A stretch of 64,000 nucleotides of DNA from Carposina sasakii. Its lineage: Eukaryota > Arthropoda > Insecta > Lepidoptera > Carposinidae. A program made the translations under genes and the position numbers. The DNA is taken from the NCBI GenBank assembly GCA_014607495.2, contig CP053166.1, positions 8,512,455-8,576,454 of the forward strand. Direction: 5' to 3'. The notes under the pieces were generated by a model. The model had not been told where the DNA came from, made no database searches, and saw nothing but the letters and a program-made list of their open reading frames with translations. Shown here piece after piece: positions 35,001 through 48,016 of the stretch (the first letter of the stretch is position 1; every line of letters starts with the position of its first letter).

Positions 35001-36361
35001 AGGTTTGTAGACATTTGCTTAGTGCGCAATTATCTACCTTCAAACTTTAAACCAAAGATAAAAGTTTATTCATAGAGATTTATGTTTCTAAAACTGCTTA
35101 TGACTTACCTATCATTATCATCATCAAACCATAGGTAATAACTTCAAATATTCTTTCTGAATATCCCTCGCTAGGTTAAACAACCGACTCAAATAATGTT
35201 CACGTCATGCGAACGTTAATGTTCCGTGTAACTAATGCATACGACGACAGTTCATTCTTGATTGACGGCCGACAGCGTCGGGTATGATAATACCCAGGCA
35301 GGGGGATATTATGACAAAAATACAACGAGTGGCTCGACATCTCATAACCTATCCTGTTGGGTGTACTATCATATTCTACGGTATACCGTATATGCTCTAT
35401 AGAGCATGGTGGTAGGCGAACATCAGTTAAAAATTTGAACTTCCGAATAATACACCAGTTACATGTTATTGTAGGTAGGTATATGCTAAATGGGCATTTT
35501 CAATAGGTAGAAAGCATGAAGAAAGTACAAAAGGGAGCTGCGACAATCCATGTACAATATCTGTGAGAGTCACTATAGACTATGAAAACGGGCAGTAGGT
35601 AAAACCCAAACACTGGTTATTTGCCCACCATTTCTGCCCGTTTTTCTATGAACAAATGTTATTTACCACCTCTTTTTTGTCCTTCGTTTACGATCTAAAA
35701 TATCTAATATTGTAGAGCTGACAATTAAAGTCGACAGACATACCAAGTGCATATCTATTGAGTTCCGTCGACGAACATATTCGGCTTTCAACTGCACGGA
35801 ACTCTAGCCGCGATGCAAACTTACGTCTGCAGCTGTACAAATACTTAACCCGGCAATGTTTGATGTAGATTGAAGTTTTCCGACTGCAGACGACGGCTTG
35901 CGAGCGTAATAACTTGCCTAATGCCATACATCCGCAGTTCTCGTGCATAAATATTGTTAAGGCGCTTTGGAAACGTAAATATTTTATATTTAAGTAAGGC
36001 CAGCGGTTCAGATTTACATTATAAATAGTCGTTAAGGTCGTAATTAATCGCCATCTCGCTGGGGATGTCCCATGAATAATGCAGAGCGCCCTTTGGGATC
36101 GATTCGCTCGCAATATTGATGTGAAGTCTTAATCTATAATGAAATATGGAGATAAATACGACCGTCTATGACGTCCCTATGTATTTTTGTTAAAAATTTG
36201 TCCCAGGTCTGTAACAACTAATAACAAACAAAAAAATAAATACTAGATACCTTAGAGTATGCGAATATTATCATGTATGTATCAATACTTCTAAATTAAC
36301 ATATCCATCTTCATATAAAACTTCACATTGTAATAAGTAAGTTTTACAAAATAATATTATA
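32056..36361. other. Non-coding, mostly unique sequence
   Basis: No gene or clear element was found in 4.3 kb. A cluster of GATA-type words lies at 34568-34637 (cttatct, gattatct, gcgataag). The longest open frame, 35688-36113 on the minus strand (141 codons), shows no domain, signal peptide or codon pattern that argues for a gene. Confidence 0.4.
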
Positions 36362-36372
36362 ATGGGTAAGCA

Positions 36373-36530
36373 GTGTTGATAACATAGTCCAAAATACAAA
36401 CTGCGGTCACCAACCCGCCTGCCCAGCGTGGTGACTATGGTCAAATACCCCCCATGGCAGTCTTGTGGCGTGTCCTAGGGGAGGCCTATATCCAGCAGTG
36501 GACTGTAATAGGCTGATGATGATGATGATG
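36373..36530 (+). mobile_element. 5'-truncated LINE tail with exact target duplication
   Basis: It is flanked by an exact 11-bp duplication atgggtaagca (36362-36372 and 36531-36541). It ends ggaggcctatatccagcagt, ggactgtaataggc and (TGA)n. It belongs to the same family as 16821-17077. At 158 bp it is severely 5'-truncated, the normal result of target-primed reverse transcription. Confidence 0.85.
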
Positions 36531-36541
36531 ATGGGTAAGCA

Positions 36542-37684
36542 TACAGATTCTACTAGAATCAAGATGTATTCTATTCTGTGAATACTAGTGAATAGGTGCT
36601 TTTAACTGCTCTGTAAAGATTCCTCGGATTTCTTTATGTAAAAAGGGCTTTTGAAATCTTTTATAAAGCTCTACTTAAGCCCTAAATTTCCTTAAGCGAT
36701 AGTAAATAATATTTTTTATAAGTATGTTATAGTCACTAAGGGTCTGTCCCTTAGGATCAGTGTTATACTCGTAAGTAAAAAATATGAACAAAGGATTAAG
36801 GGGAGATACGATATTCAAAATAGACCTGCAACCTGCGTCCTGCCAACGCAGTTATGGTCTTCTTAGAAGACGATATCCATTCCACGGTCACCACTCGTGT
36901 TGTCAAGCCAATCGATTCTACGATATCTGTCCGCTGGAGAACTATGATATAGAGGGAGGCATATAATTGAAACTAGAAGATAGATGCAAGAGTCATTACA
37001 TAATACACTGCCAGCGGGCGGCATCCAATCATGTATCATAGAATATTATTGTGTTTTTTTAGGTACCATATCTTTAGGAAAGGGAAAAGTGGGCATTCAA
37101 AAATTTACGCATATAGTCATGAGTGTCAGTAGGTATATTAAAGTCCTCTATGGTCATGTCATGAGCGTTCGCTAACGTATGATGTAGGTACGTACTAAGT
37201 AAGTAGGTACGCAACGTCGTCGTATATAACAGATTAGTAAAAGAAGTACAACGCGTTTGTTTTGCTTGAATTTCATCCGATATAAGAACAAAATTTTTGG
37301 GCAGATTTTTGTAAGTATGCGTGTATTATTATAACTTACTGGTCGAAAAAATATACCTATACAAGGAGCTGGAAGCACGCGACAGTTAGCCCAAAATAAA
37401 GTGGTCATTAAGATTAGCCACATGGTGACCTGGCTCTATATCACCGGACACGCACCTTTGTGGTTGTCAGAAATACGTGTGTGCGGTTGGTTGATATATT
37501 ATACGAGTAGGTATAGATTCGTACGTACTTTGGTTTCTCGCACTACTAAATATAAATATTCACAACACAAGTGTGAGTGTTCTGATGAATATTTTTTCCT
37601 CTTCATTCTACTTTTTTTCAGTTTTTCTCTGATTTGTGTCTCAATTTCAGGCTGTCGCAAACACAACTACCTAATCCCAACTAA
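36542..37684. other. Non-coding, nothing recognised
   Basis: AT-rich sequence with several 60-97 codon open frames (for example 37401-37694) that match no family I know. Confidence 0.4.
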
Positions 37685-38139
37685 TCCCAACTAATATTAT
37701 AAATGCGAAAGTAACTCTGTCTGTCTGTCTGTCTGTTACGCTTTCCCGCTTAAACCTCGCAACCGATTTTGATGAAATTTGGTACAGACAATCTTTAGAC
37801 CCTGAGACAGAACATAGGCTACTTTTTATTTCGAAAAAAAGGGATGAAGGGGTTGAAATAGAGGTTGAAAGTTTGTATGGGATTTCTTAATTTTAAAAGA
37901 TAAAACCATGAAACTTTATATTCAAGCACTTGATAAGAAATCATTAAACATTTGTTCTAGCATTTTTGAAATTTCGACCAGCTAAGGGGTGAAATAAGGG
38001 TTGAAAGTTAGTATGCAAGTTCGTCAAATATCACGTCATAAGAAACAATACTTAATATATTACATATAATACAATTGTAACGGATCGACATTTTATTTTT
38101 TCTGTAGTCCACGCGGACGGAGTCGCGGGCGTCCACTAT
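37685..38139 (+). mobile_element. Helitron-like element, longer copy
   Basis: It opens tcccaactaatattataaat with gcgaaagtaactctgtctg and a GTCT run. It continues ttttgatgaaatttggtaca and cataggctactttttattt. It closes ctgtagtccacgcggacgg then agtcgcgggcgtccactat, a decayed CTAG. A shorter relative is at 57551-57738. It has no coding capacity. It could alternatively be the 3' part of an unrecognised retroelement. Confidence 0.6.
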
Positions 38140-41077
38140 ATTTTATATGAGAAAGTAGTTACCCCTTCACGCTTTTTTTTTTTACTTAATACTCGTACAT
38201 AAGTCTTTTATTGGTTGGGAGTTGGAATGAACATAGGCGACATTCTGAAGTCGAAGACGAAGCTCTCGATTATTTACCATAAGGCGGTACTTGTTATTCT
38301 AAGCTCTATAAGCACGTATAAAAGGAGTGTTTTAATTGTTCTCTTACCTATACTAAGTAGTTAGTAATCTTAGTCTCGTGTAATTTAAAACACTCCTTTT
38401 GCACGTGAAAATTTAGTAAGTAAAAGCAACTTACTCGTATGAACAGGTTTTGTTTATGTGTGACGTGGGTGTAATCAGTTCGAGTCCCTCCAGAGTCTGC
38501 GTGATGCAGCTCGGTGCGGATTATCTCGTCGTTCTGTATGCAGACACACGGACAGACAGACGGAACGTGCTTATCGTAGGGGGCTAGGGTAGAGGGACTG
38601 TATTCATTAATATTAAAGGTACGAAATCTCTTCCTGTTTTGGAAACAATATACCCTTCATGAACCCGTAATTTAAGCCTAAAGCGATACATAACGTGTTA
38701 TTACAACAAAATTTAAACATTGCCTAAATTTGACAGATATTTCATAAATTTTGCTGCCAAATGTCATTTTGAAATAGTGTCTAACTTTAGACGCAGTTTT
38801 GTATTAACACTGATTGAGTTTTGTATTTATTCCAGATTTTTCTCCGTGCCAAATTGAATAAGCATCAAAATTTATTAATTGAGTTACACACATACTATAG
38901 CTTTTCAATTCAGAGATAACTTTTTCTCAGTTTTCTGTATTAGAATATTTTTTTCTATGATTCTGTGAGTCTTTTCTCTCTCCTTCAACACAATAATAGT
39001 GTAGCTGAGAACAATCATCAGCAGAACAAACACATAAAACACAAGTTATTTTTGTACATTACGTTATGTGACAGTACAGTAGCATTGTTAAGCAGGGTCC
39101 TGACATATTTCACATTGTATAATAATGTGAAGCTGTACCTAATAATGTGAATTTTATACGTATTAATTAGTACATACTTGTATAAATTCGCTTCTAGATA
39201 GAAAAAATACACATACCTATGTATATTGTCACGCCCATTAACTCCAAAGAGGTTGAGCAGGAGTGTGCAAATTACACACCCACATTTCACCTGTAAGTCC
39301 TAAGGGGTGAGCCTACCGCCGCCTTTCGGGCACAAATACAACAACCTAGCGACCGGTAACGAATCCAATATGAATGTTTCAGTGTCAATCTAAACGGGGT
39401 TCACCACGGGCAGGTGAGGTTGACTTTGGGTCCTAAGGTATTAGTCTAATCCACTTACACCCCCTTTTAGATAGAAAAAAATGTGTGCCAAATATCTGTT
39501 ATTTCAGGTTATTTCACTTTAGTCATTTATTGACTGGTGGCGTTGCACTCTAATAACAACTTATTACCTTAGCTATACAATTATTACTATACAATTATAA
39601 CACTACACAATTATACCAACTACACAATTATTATTATACTAACTAGGCAGATATACAATTATGTCCGCTGATAGTGTAAGACCTGTAATCAAGGTGTTTT
39701 CGCTTCAATACGAGGAAACCAAACGTGGCACTTTCTACGAGGTATTTCATAAACTTTCAAGAGTTTATAGAAGTATTAGACTATAGTTGACTCTCTTTTG
39801 GAAGAGGCAAAGTATCCTTTATTAAGTACTACATTTATGCCCGTCCTTATTTTTTGTTTTACTACCCGGCATACATTTGTCATTAATGACTTCTTCTGGG
39901 GATTTGTTATGGCACGGGCAGACATGGGGTGGTGCTATCTACACTGCAGCACTCAGCCCTAAATTCCGTGCATGCGTGACGCGCAATACTTAGCTAGCAC
40001 AATCCGAGAATACTAGAGTCCGTTTAATAGATTAATTTCTATGCCTGATTTCGGATTATTTGTATGCATTAACACAGAAAATATAATCATACACATAGTA
40101 ACTAGAGCCATCATCCAGCGGAACTATACGGAGAAACGCACCTTACTTAGTCTCGTTCGCTAATTACCAGGCAGCGAAGTGATAACGTGTTGTTAAAGTT
40201 AAAAAAAAGAGAACGTATCGTTAGCGCTATATTCAATTAAACTATAACCGTCGAATTACAAGTTCCTCCTGTAATGATAGACAGAAATACTGACAAACTA
40301 AATTACTAACCATAATGGTAATTTAACAATCTCATGAATATTCTATTCTAATGTAGAGTATCTCAAAAAATTCAACCCAAAATATCAAGTATACCTTATT
40401 CTTTTTGTTGCTCGAAAAATAAAACATCGAAATTGTGTTTACTCAGCTCGTAGTCAGAGAAAGGGGTAACTCTATCCGTGTACATACCTGCCTGAAGCTA
40501 TTAGTTTTCAAAGTATTGGATATCCCCAGCAAACAGAATATCACACGGGATTTTGGACTATCAAAAATATTTTAACAATGGTTTTAGAAAATAACGTAAT
40601 AACATGCTGCAAATTTGTTTGTGACATTTTCTGTACTATAGGACGCGATAGGCAGTAATCCCTCGGATGTGCAACGTTGCCGAACGTTAAATGCATCAAT
40701 AGGCACTGCGCCGAATGTGCACAATGCACCGCGTGCAGGTGACAGACAGACAGGCGAACAGCTCGCTACGATTCATATAGACAGCGTGTCCCTTTCAATA
40801 TATTGTAATAGGGACGATGGGAAAAGAGTCTACAAATAAAGCGATTAAAAATGTCATTAATTAATATTTATTATTCACGGTGCTTTTATTTGAACACTGT
40901 TAACTGTTTTGGTACTTTATTTAATGCTATGTAGCTATTTATCATCAATTTTTCACAATTTATCACAAGTTGTCTAAATATTTCAGACCGTATACCTAGT
41001 ATTAGAGATGTATCAAACAAAACAGTGACGTGCATCAATTGCAATGATCGATAACTATTTTCAAAGTATCCTACACA
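38140..41077. other. Non-coding, with one strong hairpin
   Basis: Contains the hairpin at 38313-38407, the repeat scrap at 38725-38780 and a GC-richer block at 39240-39470 of unknown nature. No gene is recognised. Confidence 0.4.
38313..38407 (+). repeat. Long imperfect hairpin
   Basis: The left arm (38313-38337) has a reverse complement in the right arm (38382-38407) with two mismatches and one bulge; the shared core is AAAAGGAGTGTTTTAA. The loop is about 44 bases. The total of about 95 bases could be a microRNA-like precursor or a tiny foldback MITE. No flanking duplication is obvious. Confidence 0.55.
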
Positions 41078-41327
41078 TTATGGTTCAGAGATAGGATATT
41101 TTGGTGGTGATATTTTCATACTAGGTTTATCAATGAGTTGATCTTCGTCTATGATTACACTGAAGTACATTCCAATAAAAATCTTTTGAACATAACCGTT
41201 CCTTCTGTCATCAGCCGGCATATACCTTAGAGCCGGACTAAACTCAGAAAAATATTGCAATAAGTAAGAGCAACCATAATTTAGGACATTAACTGCTATA
41301 ACCAGTGGACTTATTACAGCGTCTCGC
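41078..41327 (-). other. Open frame of unknown status
   Basis: A minus-strand frame stays open for about 83 codons and includes PALRYMPADDRRNGYVQ and DEDQLIDKPSMKISPP before its stop. It has no clear start ATG and no recognised domain. The composition is more protein-like than most frames here, so it could be an exon fragment or an old transposon piece. It may equally be chance. Confidence 0.15.
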
Positions 41328-42000
41328 TAGCTTACCACACGCAGGTTTCCACGAAATATCCATTAGCGGCTGACTTCTAGAAAAACCAGGCAATGATTTA
41401 TTAAAATTATCTACTATAGTAGCTACTGCCAATACATATGACTGGGATGTTCGTACATAACTTGTCAATAAGGCGATTACCTACAATCAAGGGTCTTTAT
41501 CAAAAGACATCCTATTAGGAACATAGTCTATACGTAAGCCATGATTCAAAGAAAACAGAATAATGTAAACATGTACACTGGTAATGAAATACAATGACGC
41601 ATCTTGATTGGCTCGTTCTTGTGAAATTGTTTAGCTAGCTTTCAGATGCAGACTTTAGACTGTGTCTGATCTATAGTCGTAGGCAGTTGGAGTAATAAGT
41701 TGATGTGGGTGGAGGCAAAACATTAGCCTGTTTAAATATAGCCGAACTGTGTTGCCAAACGTAGTTATATTCAAATCACAGTTTAGTTTCCGAGGATAGT
41801 TCGCTCCAAAACTATGTAGAGTATTTTAATGTTAGTCACGATTCAGAAGCTCCCGACAGTCGCTCGAGGTAGCTGAATGTTTGGGAATACATCCCGAACT
41901 CAATAACAACTAGTCGCAAACTCCAAACTAAGTTTCACATCGACGATGTTTTTTATAAGACCCGGAAGTTTTATACGTTCCGTGAGTCGTACATCAAAAC
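41328..42000. other. Non-coding, nothing recognised
   Basis: No gene, repeat or structural motif was seen. Confidence 0.4.
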
Positions 42001-42560
42001 TTTCTTAAGTTAGAAATTGGTTTATCTGCGAGGCGGCGGCGGTAAGCGGACGACGTCGCGACCGGTGACATATTCCGGTGGGTTTACTCCCGATCTCCAA
42101 CTTCGAAGATAAGTCGTGGCTATTAGTAGCCTCAGCTAGATAGATATTTGCAGAAGCCGAGGCGCCTGAAATATCGCATGATGTCACATGTTTTTGCTCC
42201 TCGTTGTGCAAACGACCCTCGATTTCTTTTCTCCACTAACCTCGTTCGCTCGATTGCTTTTTCGAAATAGTAAAAAGCCGTAATTTGACCGCCACGACCA
42301 AACTGGCGCTCGATTAGTAAAAACCCACCGTGGAAGGTAATGGGTGTACAAAAAGTCATCAGGGAAGCGGAGTGGAGCGGCCGTGCGTGTCGGGGGCGGC
42401 GCCAGTGTCTGCGTCAGCTCTTCTCGAGGAGTTCTCAAGCACTCATCTCTCCACGTCAATCTCGTTGAACGTTATCGATTCTATGAATGTTATTATATCA
42501 TGTTCCGCCGCTCCGCTGCTCCGATTACGCTAGATTATCTTGCATTAACCTCGCTCCACG
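42001..42560. promoter_or_regulatory. CpG-rich patch, possible regulatory or exon-bearing region
   Basis: It is much richer in CG dinucleotides than its surroundings (for example gaggcggcggcggtaagcgg and ggagcggccgtgcgtgtcgg). Several frames stay open on both strands for 60-90 codons as a result. A donor-like aaggtaatg occurs near 42334. Nothing identifies a protein. A promoter, enhancer or non-coding exon is possible. Confidence 0.2.
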
Positions 42561-45500
42561 TGAAATGACTCAGGCTGCGGTTTAATATGGATGCCCACTT
42601 TAGCCTGAAGCCATTAAGTTCTGAATTATAGAGCGATAAAAAGTTTCTCCAGTCGCTTTGGAGTGAGTGTAGCAAATCAGAAGGATTTTAATAGCCCTAT
42701 ATTGCGGTCGCAGTGTACATATTTTTGTTTAATTATTAATTAAAGTACAGGAAACCAGATTTCTTTTAATCCACAAGAGTCTGGTCAGGCTACATCCTGC
42801 AGGGTGCTCGCCACGGGGCGTCACGTCCGCCCGGTCCCTCAAGGATGCCTCTGTAATCACAACAGCGCCTCTGTGATTACTATCTTAAGAGCTTATGGTA
42901 TGTAAAATATCAAATGTCTTTCACAATGTAGTGTCAGTAGATTAGACTGGAGTACATCCCAGCGCTATCAGAGTCAAATCTTACATTGCATTACATTGTA
43001 CAAAGATTTCAATATTATTGAATGTTACCATTATGGCAACCCTAATAAGCCTAGACTTACCTAAATAAACCTATATGTCCTCAGTTAATTCTATATTTCA
43101 GGTTGATAGAGTTCACGCTTGAAACGTTGAATCAGCGACAAAGACTGTATTGTGCTCGCGGTCCGTTTCACCTGATACGACACGACGCAATCTGGGGTCG
43201 TGATGAACATTCGTTTATAACAATTGTACTTAATTGGAAAGTAATCTGAAAGTCATTTATCGCACTTGGTGGAGGCAATCATTATTATTATGTTCACAAC
43301 CAACGTCAGAAGCTCACACAGTTGGATAACAATATTATTTTACTTTAAGCTGCAATCCAGATTAACCACAGAAGTGAGAGTATTTAGTAGCGTTACTTTA
43401 TGTCCTAGATATACGTCTATCGAATGTACGTACATAGTTGACATAAGTCTGTTTTGAGGCTTTTACCATCCATCAACCAAAAAGTATATTATAATTTACA
43501 ACTGTAGGTGGTTCTTCATTTCGGATTACATCGACCTTTTTCTATTCATTCAATGTGTGAAGCCATGATAATCCGCTAATTCCTGATAATGTTCACAAAA
43601 TACATAGTAGTCTAGATTTAATTAATGTACTTATTCATCCTATAGTGTATATGTAGTTCAGTTGGTCTCAAGGGAATTCCATTCTTGAGATGTCACTGAT
43701 GTCAGCTCTATCGCATCATCCGCACCTAATGAATGCGTGAAATGCAAACAGTCGAGCTGATAATAAAGTGAGATGCTCGGACGCTCAGTATCTCGCTCGT
43801 GGTATGTCGTCAGATAATAAGTACGTAGGTTATGTCATTTAAGTGTCAGTCGGCTCGTCGACCTCGTTACTGTGAGAAAGACGTGCAGTAAAAATAACTT
43901 CCTCGGTCCATGGAAACGATTTGTAGTACCAGGTTTTAGTAAATCACTTCTGGAACGTAGATAACGCTCGTTGCAATTAACTTTTTTCCGTGGAGAGAAA
44001 ATAACAGTTTAAATACATTTTGCTACAAAAACAAACTTTCGGTTCCGCATCTGCCGGTAATAGTAGCTCGAGGGAGCCATTATAAAAAACGACATAAAAA
44101 TTCATAAAAAGTCCCGCGTACAATCCGATCCCCGAGTCCTTTAGTTGTCCATTGATGTGCGAGCGCCGCCCGAGTACATCCCACTTGATCCATTTTAGTT
44201 ATCGCTTCAACATTATTCTTGGAAAGGGTTGAAAACAGTGTTCCAGCTAATGGTTCTCCACGTGAAGTGCTGTCGAGTGGCTCAACATTCCACTTCATCT
44301 AAATATATCGAGCTCGTGTGAAGGCAGCTCGAACGGCAGCCATTATCGGTCATGGCTCATATTGCCTTATTTACGGGCTCCAGATCGCGATAGACTTTCG
44401 CCTCTATTGCGTAAGGATAGGACCGAGGAGGGTGTATTTGCTACGTCACAGTTCAATTTCCATAGTTCAAAGACGATTTAATTTCATGGCAACTTGAGGT
44501 CTGCCCGGGAGCGAGGGGGCAGCGGGGCGGCTGGGGGAGGGAGACGGCGTCACGGGAGATTTCAGAAATATCGAACAAAAAATTTTAATTGAAAAGCGAG
44601 TAAATTGGAACGTTACGTTCTGTTAATTTGTCCCTAGAGTCGGCCGAGAGCTTGTTATTTTTGCGTTTGCAGCAAGCGCTGAGGCTGAGGCAAGGCAGAG
44701 TCAAGGGAGTACACCGCTAAAACAATCTTATTACCATGATTGATGGTTCTGACAACTATATTACTAATTTATCTTGTAAGATACAAGATCTATTATAATT
44801 TCTTATTACAGGAAGGAATGTATAACAAAACCAGACTGCCGTCTCTGGTATACTAATAGTCAATAAAAAAATTACCAAAAATCAGGCACTTCATGTTAGT
44901 GTGGTGGGTCTTAATATGGATAAGGCACGAAACGATGTGATATTTGCTTCACTTCACGTTCCATGTTTCTCTATTTATCTGAAACACGCTAACGTCCTCG
45001 TATTTATTGAAGAATTTTAGTACCTCCATATTCGTGTTAAACTCTTTTGCGTTTCTACTGGAGCTTTTGGCAGTGATTAGGATCTAGTATCAAACTATGT
45101 ATCTACTAGTTTAGCAAGTTTACCTTTGAAATTATTTTAAAATAGAAATGGCACGAAAGATGATCTACTTGTTTACTTATACTATGAGTGCTCGAGACTC
45201 TAATCATATAAAATCACATTGAATACGCAGCGAAGCCAAAAAGGCACGCATGATTGATTCCAACCGCGAGAATGGCTGACAACCCTGAGCCCCTGAAGCA
45301 GATTAAATGACGTTTACAAAGACAGTTCGTTAGGTTCTAAAACGTACAAATACAACAAATATAAGCCAGAGTTTCTGTGATATCGACGTTCCCTGGTGGG
45401 CGCCAGACAATACCAGATATGCTCAACAATCGTAGACCTTTCACGATGTCTCGTGTCACCATCATTTACATAACAGTGTGAGGAACTAGCCCGGAGGCCG

Positions 45501-48016
45501 GAGCCAGAGGACCCGACGGCTAAGACCATTGTTCTTTGTTAGGAATTCTTGACTGTTTACGAACGACCATTTTACACTCCTCCCTAAGCAAATAGCGTAG
45601 GTAAATACAAGGAGAATTACTGATTAGATCAGCGCATGTGGCGGGTCTTATCGCGGTAGTGGAGAGTCGAGGTTCCCGCGGCAAGGTAAGCATGTGGCTT
45701 AGTTGGCACTTTAACATGAATTCGTGCCCGAGTTGTTAAGGACCGGTGTCTTGTTTGCTTGTATCCCGATAATTGTGGTGGGTTGCGAGTAGATTGCTGG
45801 CTGTTGTCAGTTTGATAGGCATGGGTTGATATTCAGCCAGCAGTGTACACGTCCGGTCAGGTCGGTTGGGCGTGCGTGGTGTGGGGGCTGGCGTCTCCGG
45901 GGAGGTCCTGTTTATGCCTCGTGTGGACGGTCCACAGCAGACTCCAACAATTCTAATATTTACTCAACTCTACAGTAATTTTGGGAAACGATAAACTAGA
46001 ACAAGATGAGCACTACCGAGAACCGTAGAATTACCAACGACCATTAGAATTACAAATGGCTGCTCCGTGAATCGATAAATTTAAATTCAAGTCGATTCAA
46101 TGCTTCAATAATAATGAATAGATTGTTCGGGGAGGGCGACGACCGACATACTCAATGAAGACATCCCATTTGTTGTAGCTGAAGAGAAAATTAGATGGAT
46201 GTAATAAAAATGTGTCGGATTATTTTTTGCCACATCTATGGCGGGTCGAGCGATAACCTCCCAATAGCTGTCATGTCTGTCACAGACACGACACTCGTTA
46301 TATCGTTGTCACGAACGTATATTACTGTATGTAATGTTATTTGTAGAGTGCAGTCCAAAACGTGGCGTACAGTCCGTGACCGAGATTAGCACGTACCGAG
46401 CCGGTTGCGGATATATCCTTAGCTCAGGCGAGGTCTCTTTAATAGGCAAATCCATAGAGAACATGAACTGCAAACATCACGACCAGTATGCCTTACGGAG
46501 ATAGAACCGTAAGCGGCTGATTATACGTTCTAATGCCTTTTCCAGACTCACGCGCGAATCATGACGTGAATTTAGCAACCATTAATTCTCCGTGAAACAT
46601 AATCTGCATTTGTATTCGTAATATGTCAAGTCAGGAGCAGGCTTTACAAAATTATAACGTTTCATCGTTTCATATTCCGAATGACAGCGGGACAAACCGC
46701 TTACCACGGTAATAATGGAATTCATGAAATTGCTGGCTCGTCGCGATAGGTAGGGTTTACGTTTGTCAAGAGCAGTCCTGCAGTGAAGTCATTATTTACA
46801 TCAGTCCCCTCCCGCACGTCACTAGCTGTCCCCAGCAGTCTGTCTGGATGCGATAAAAACGTGATGCTATCGACTCGAGCAATGATGTATCGACACTTAA
46901 ACCATCTGTCGATAAAGTTAAAGTAGATAGAACATCTTCGGCCTTTAAATTATTAATGGTTTTGTCTTCATCACTTGACCATAATGCTCGCGTGAAGTTA
47001 GTTAGTAGAGTTTGCGATAGTAAAGACGCGCTGTACTATTCTTTTTGTGTCGTGGCTCTATGGGGCTATTCAAAGGAACGGAGTCTATGAAGTATGAACA
47101 ACGCGCCGTGCCGGGTAAATGGGTATACTCATATTGTCTTGTGTTGTTGTCTAAATCTTATAAAAGAGCTTTCTTTAGATTGTCTCACTAGCCAAAAGTA
47201 CCTAAGGGAAACACAATACGCTCAGTCACCTATAGCCGGCCATTCGAAAAATAGTATTCTGGGAACTGAGCAAATTGTAACTGTGTTTAGAAATTCTATT
47301 GGATACTTTCAACATGATACATTTCAGGGAAACTTCGACCAGGATTTTATGCTAAAGCTGCTGTTCAAGAGAAAACATGACAAGATAAGTGAATATTTGG
47401 AAATTGAATGCAGACCTCCAACAATGGAGTGCTAAAATAAAAAAGAAGACCCTAATGAAATATTCTTATCCCGGGTAAGCCTATGTCAATGAGCTGTCAT
47501 CAAAAACAGGCACAGCAGCACTGTCCAACACTGTGCAAGGTTAGAATAGTAGTTAATTGAAAAGCTATCGCTGTTATCTCGCCGGATGAACTTTATTTCT
47601 TAACCATGAATAAAGGACAGAACGGAGATGGCGTAACAACATTTCTTTATAGAACATATCACCGTTAGGTTACTTGTGTAAAAAATAACACTTTATAAAC
47701 AAAGCTACCCTCTGCTACATTGACAGTTACAGGTCTATTAATATAGCATCTCCTGACTCTACTTCCCTCGTGTTCCTATCTTATTCTTAACTAGGCGGTG
47801 GGTACTTTGAAAGCTGTGCCAAGCGACGTGACACTCTGTGACAGTGTAGCAGGAGCGTGGCAGCTCGGGGACCCGTCCGTTTGATAAGGACCCGCCTTTG
47901 TGTGTCCCGTGACGTGACACGGGCGCGGCGCGTCGAGTGCAACTTGTGAGACTGGTTATGAAAGAAGTATACAGAGGAGATGCGACAGTACCGACAGTAT
48001 AGAGGTTTGTTTGTTT
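42561..48016. other. Non-coding, mostly unique sequence
   Basis: No gene is recognised in 5.4 kb. It contains a near-repeat gcctctgtaatcac / gcctctgtgattac at 42847-42880, the G-quadruplex motif at 44507-44541 and a GC-rich block at 45840-45930. The open frames 47094-47435 (113 codons, plus) and 47759-48094 (111 codons, minus) show no domain. Confidence 0.4.
44507..44541 (+). other. G-quadruplex motif
   Basis: Four or more runs of three to five G separated by short loops (ggg-agcga-ggggg-cagc-gggg, then ggcggct, ggggg and ggg) fit the G3+N1-7 rule. It is seen directly; a role in the cell is unknown. Confidence 0.6.

Noticed and set aside
35688..36113. 141-codon open frame on the minus strand, among the longest in unique sequence
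   Set aside because: No domain, signal or repeat is recognisable, there is no splice context, and the length is within chance for a 64-kb window with local GC balance.
36361..36541. Reading the (TGATGA)n run as an independent microsatellite
   Set aside because: The exact 11-bp flanking duplication shows that it is the tail of a LINE insertion.
38460..38500. B-box-like word gttcgagtccc
   Set aside because: No A box lies at the proper distance and no cloverleaf can be drawn.
47094..47435. 113-codon open frame on the plus strand
   Set aside because: The protein matches no family I know and shows no coding-like periodicity that I can judge by eye.
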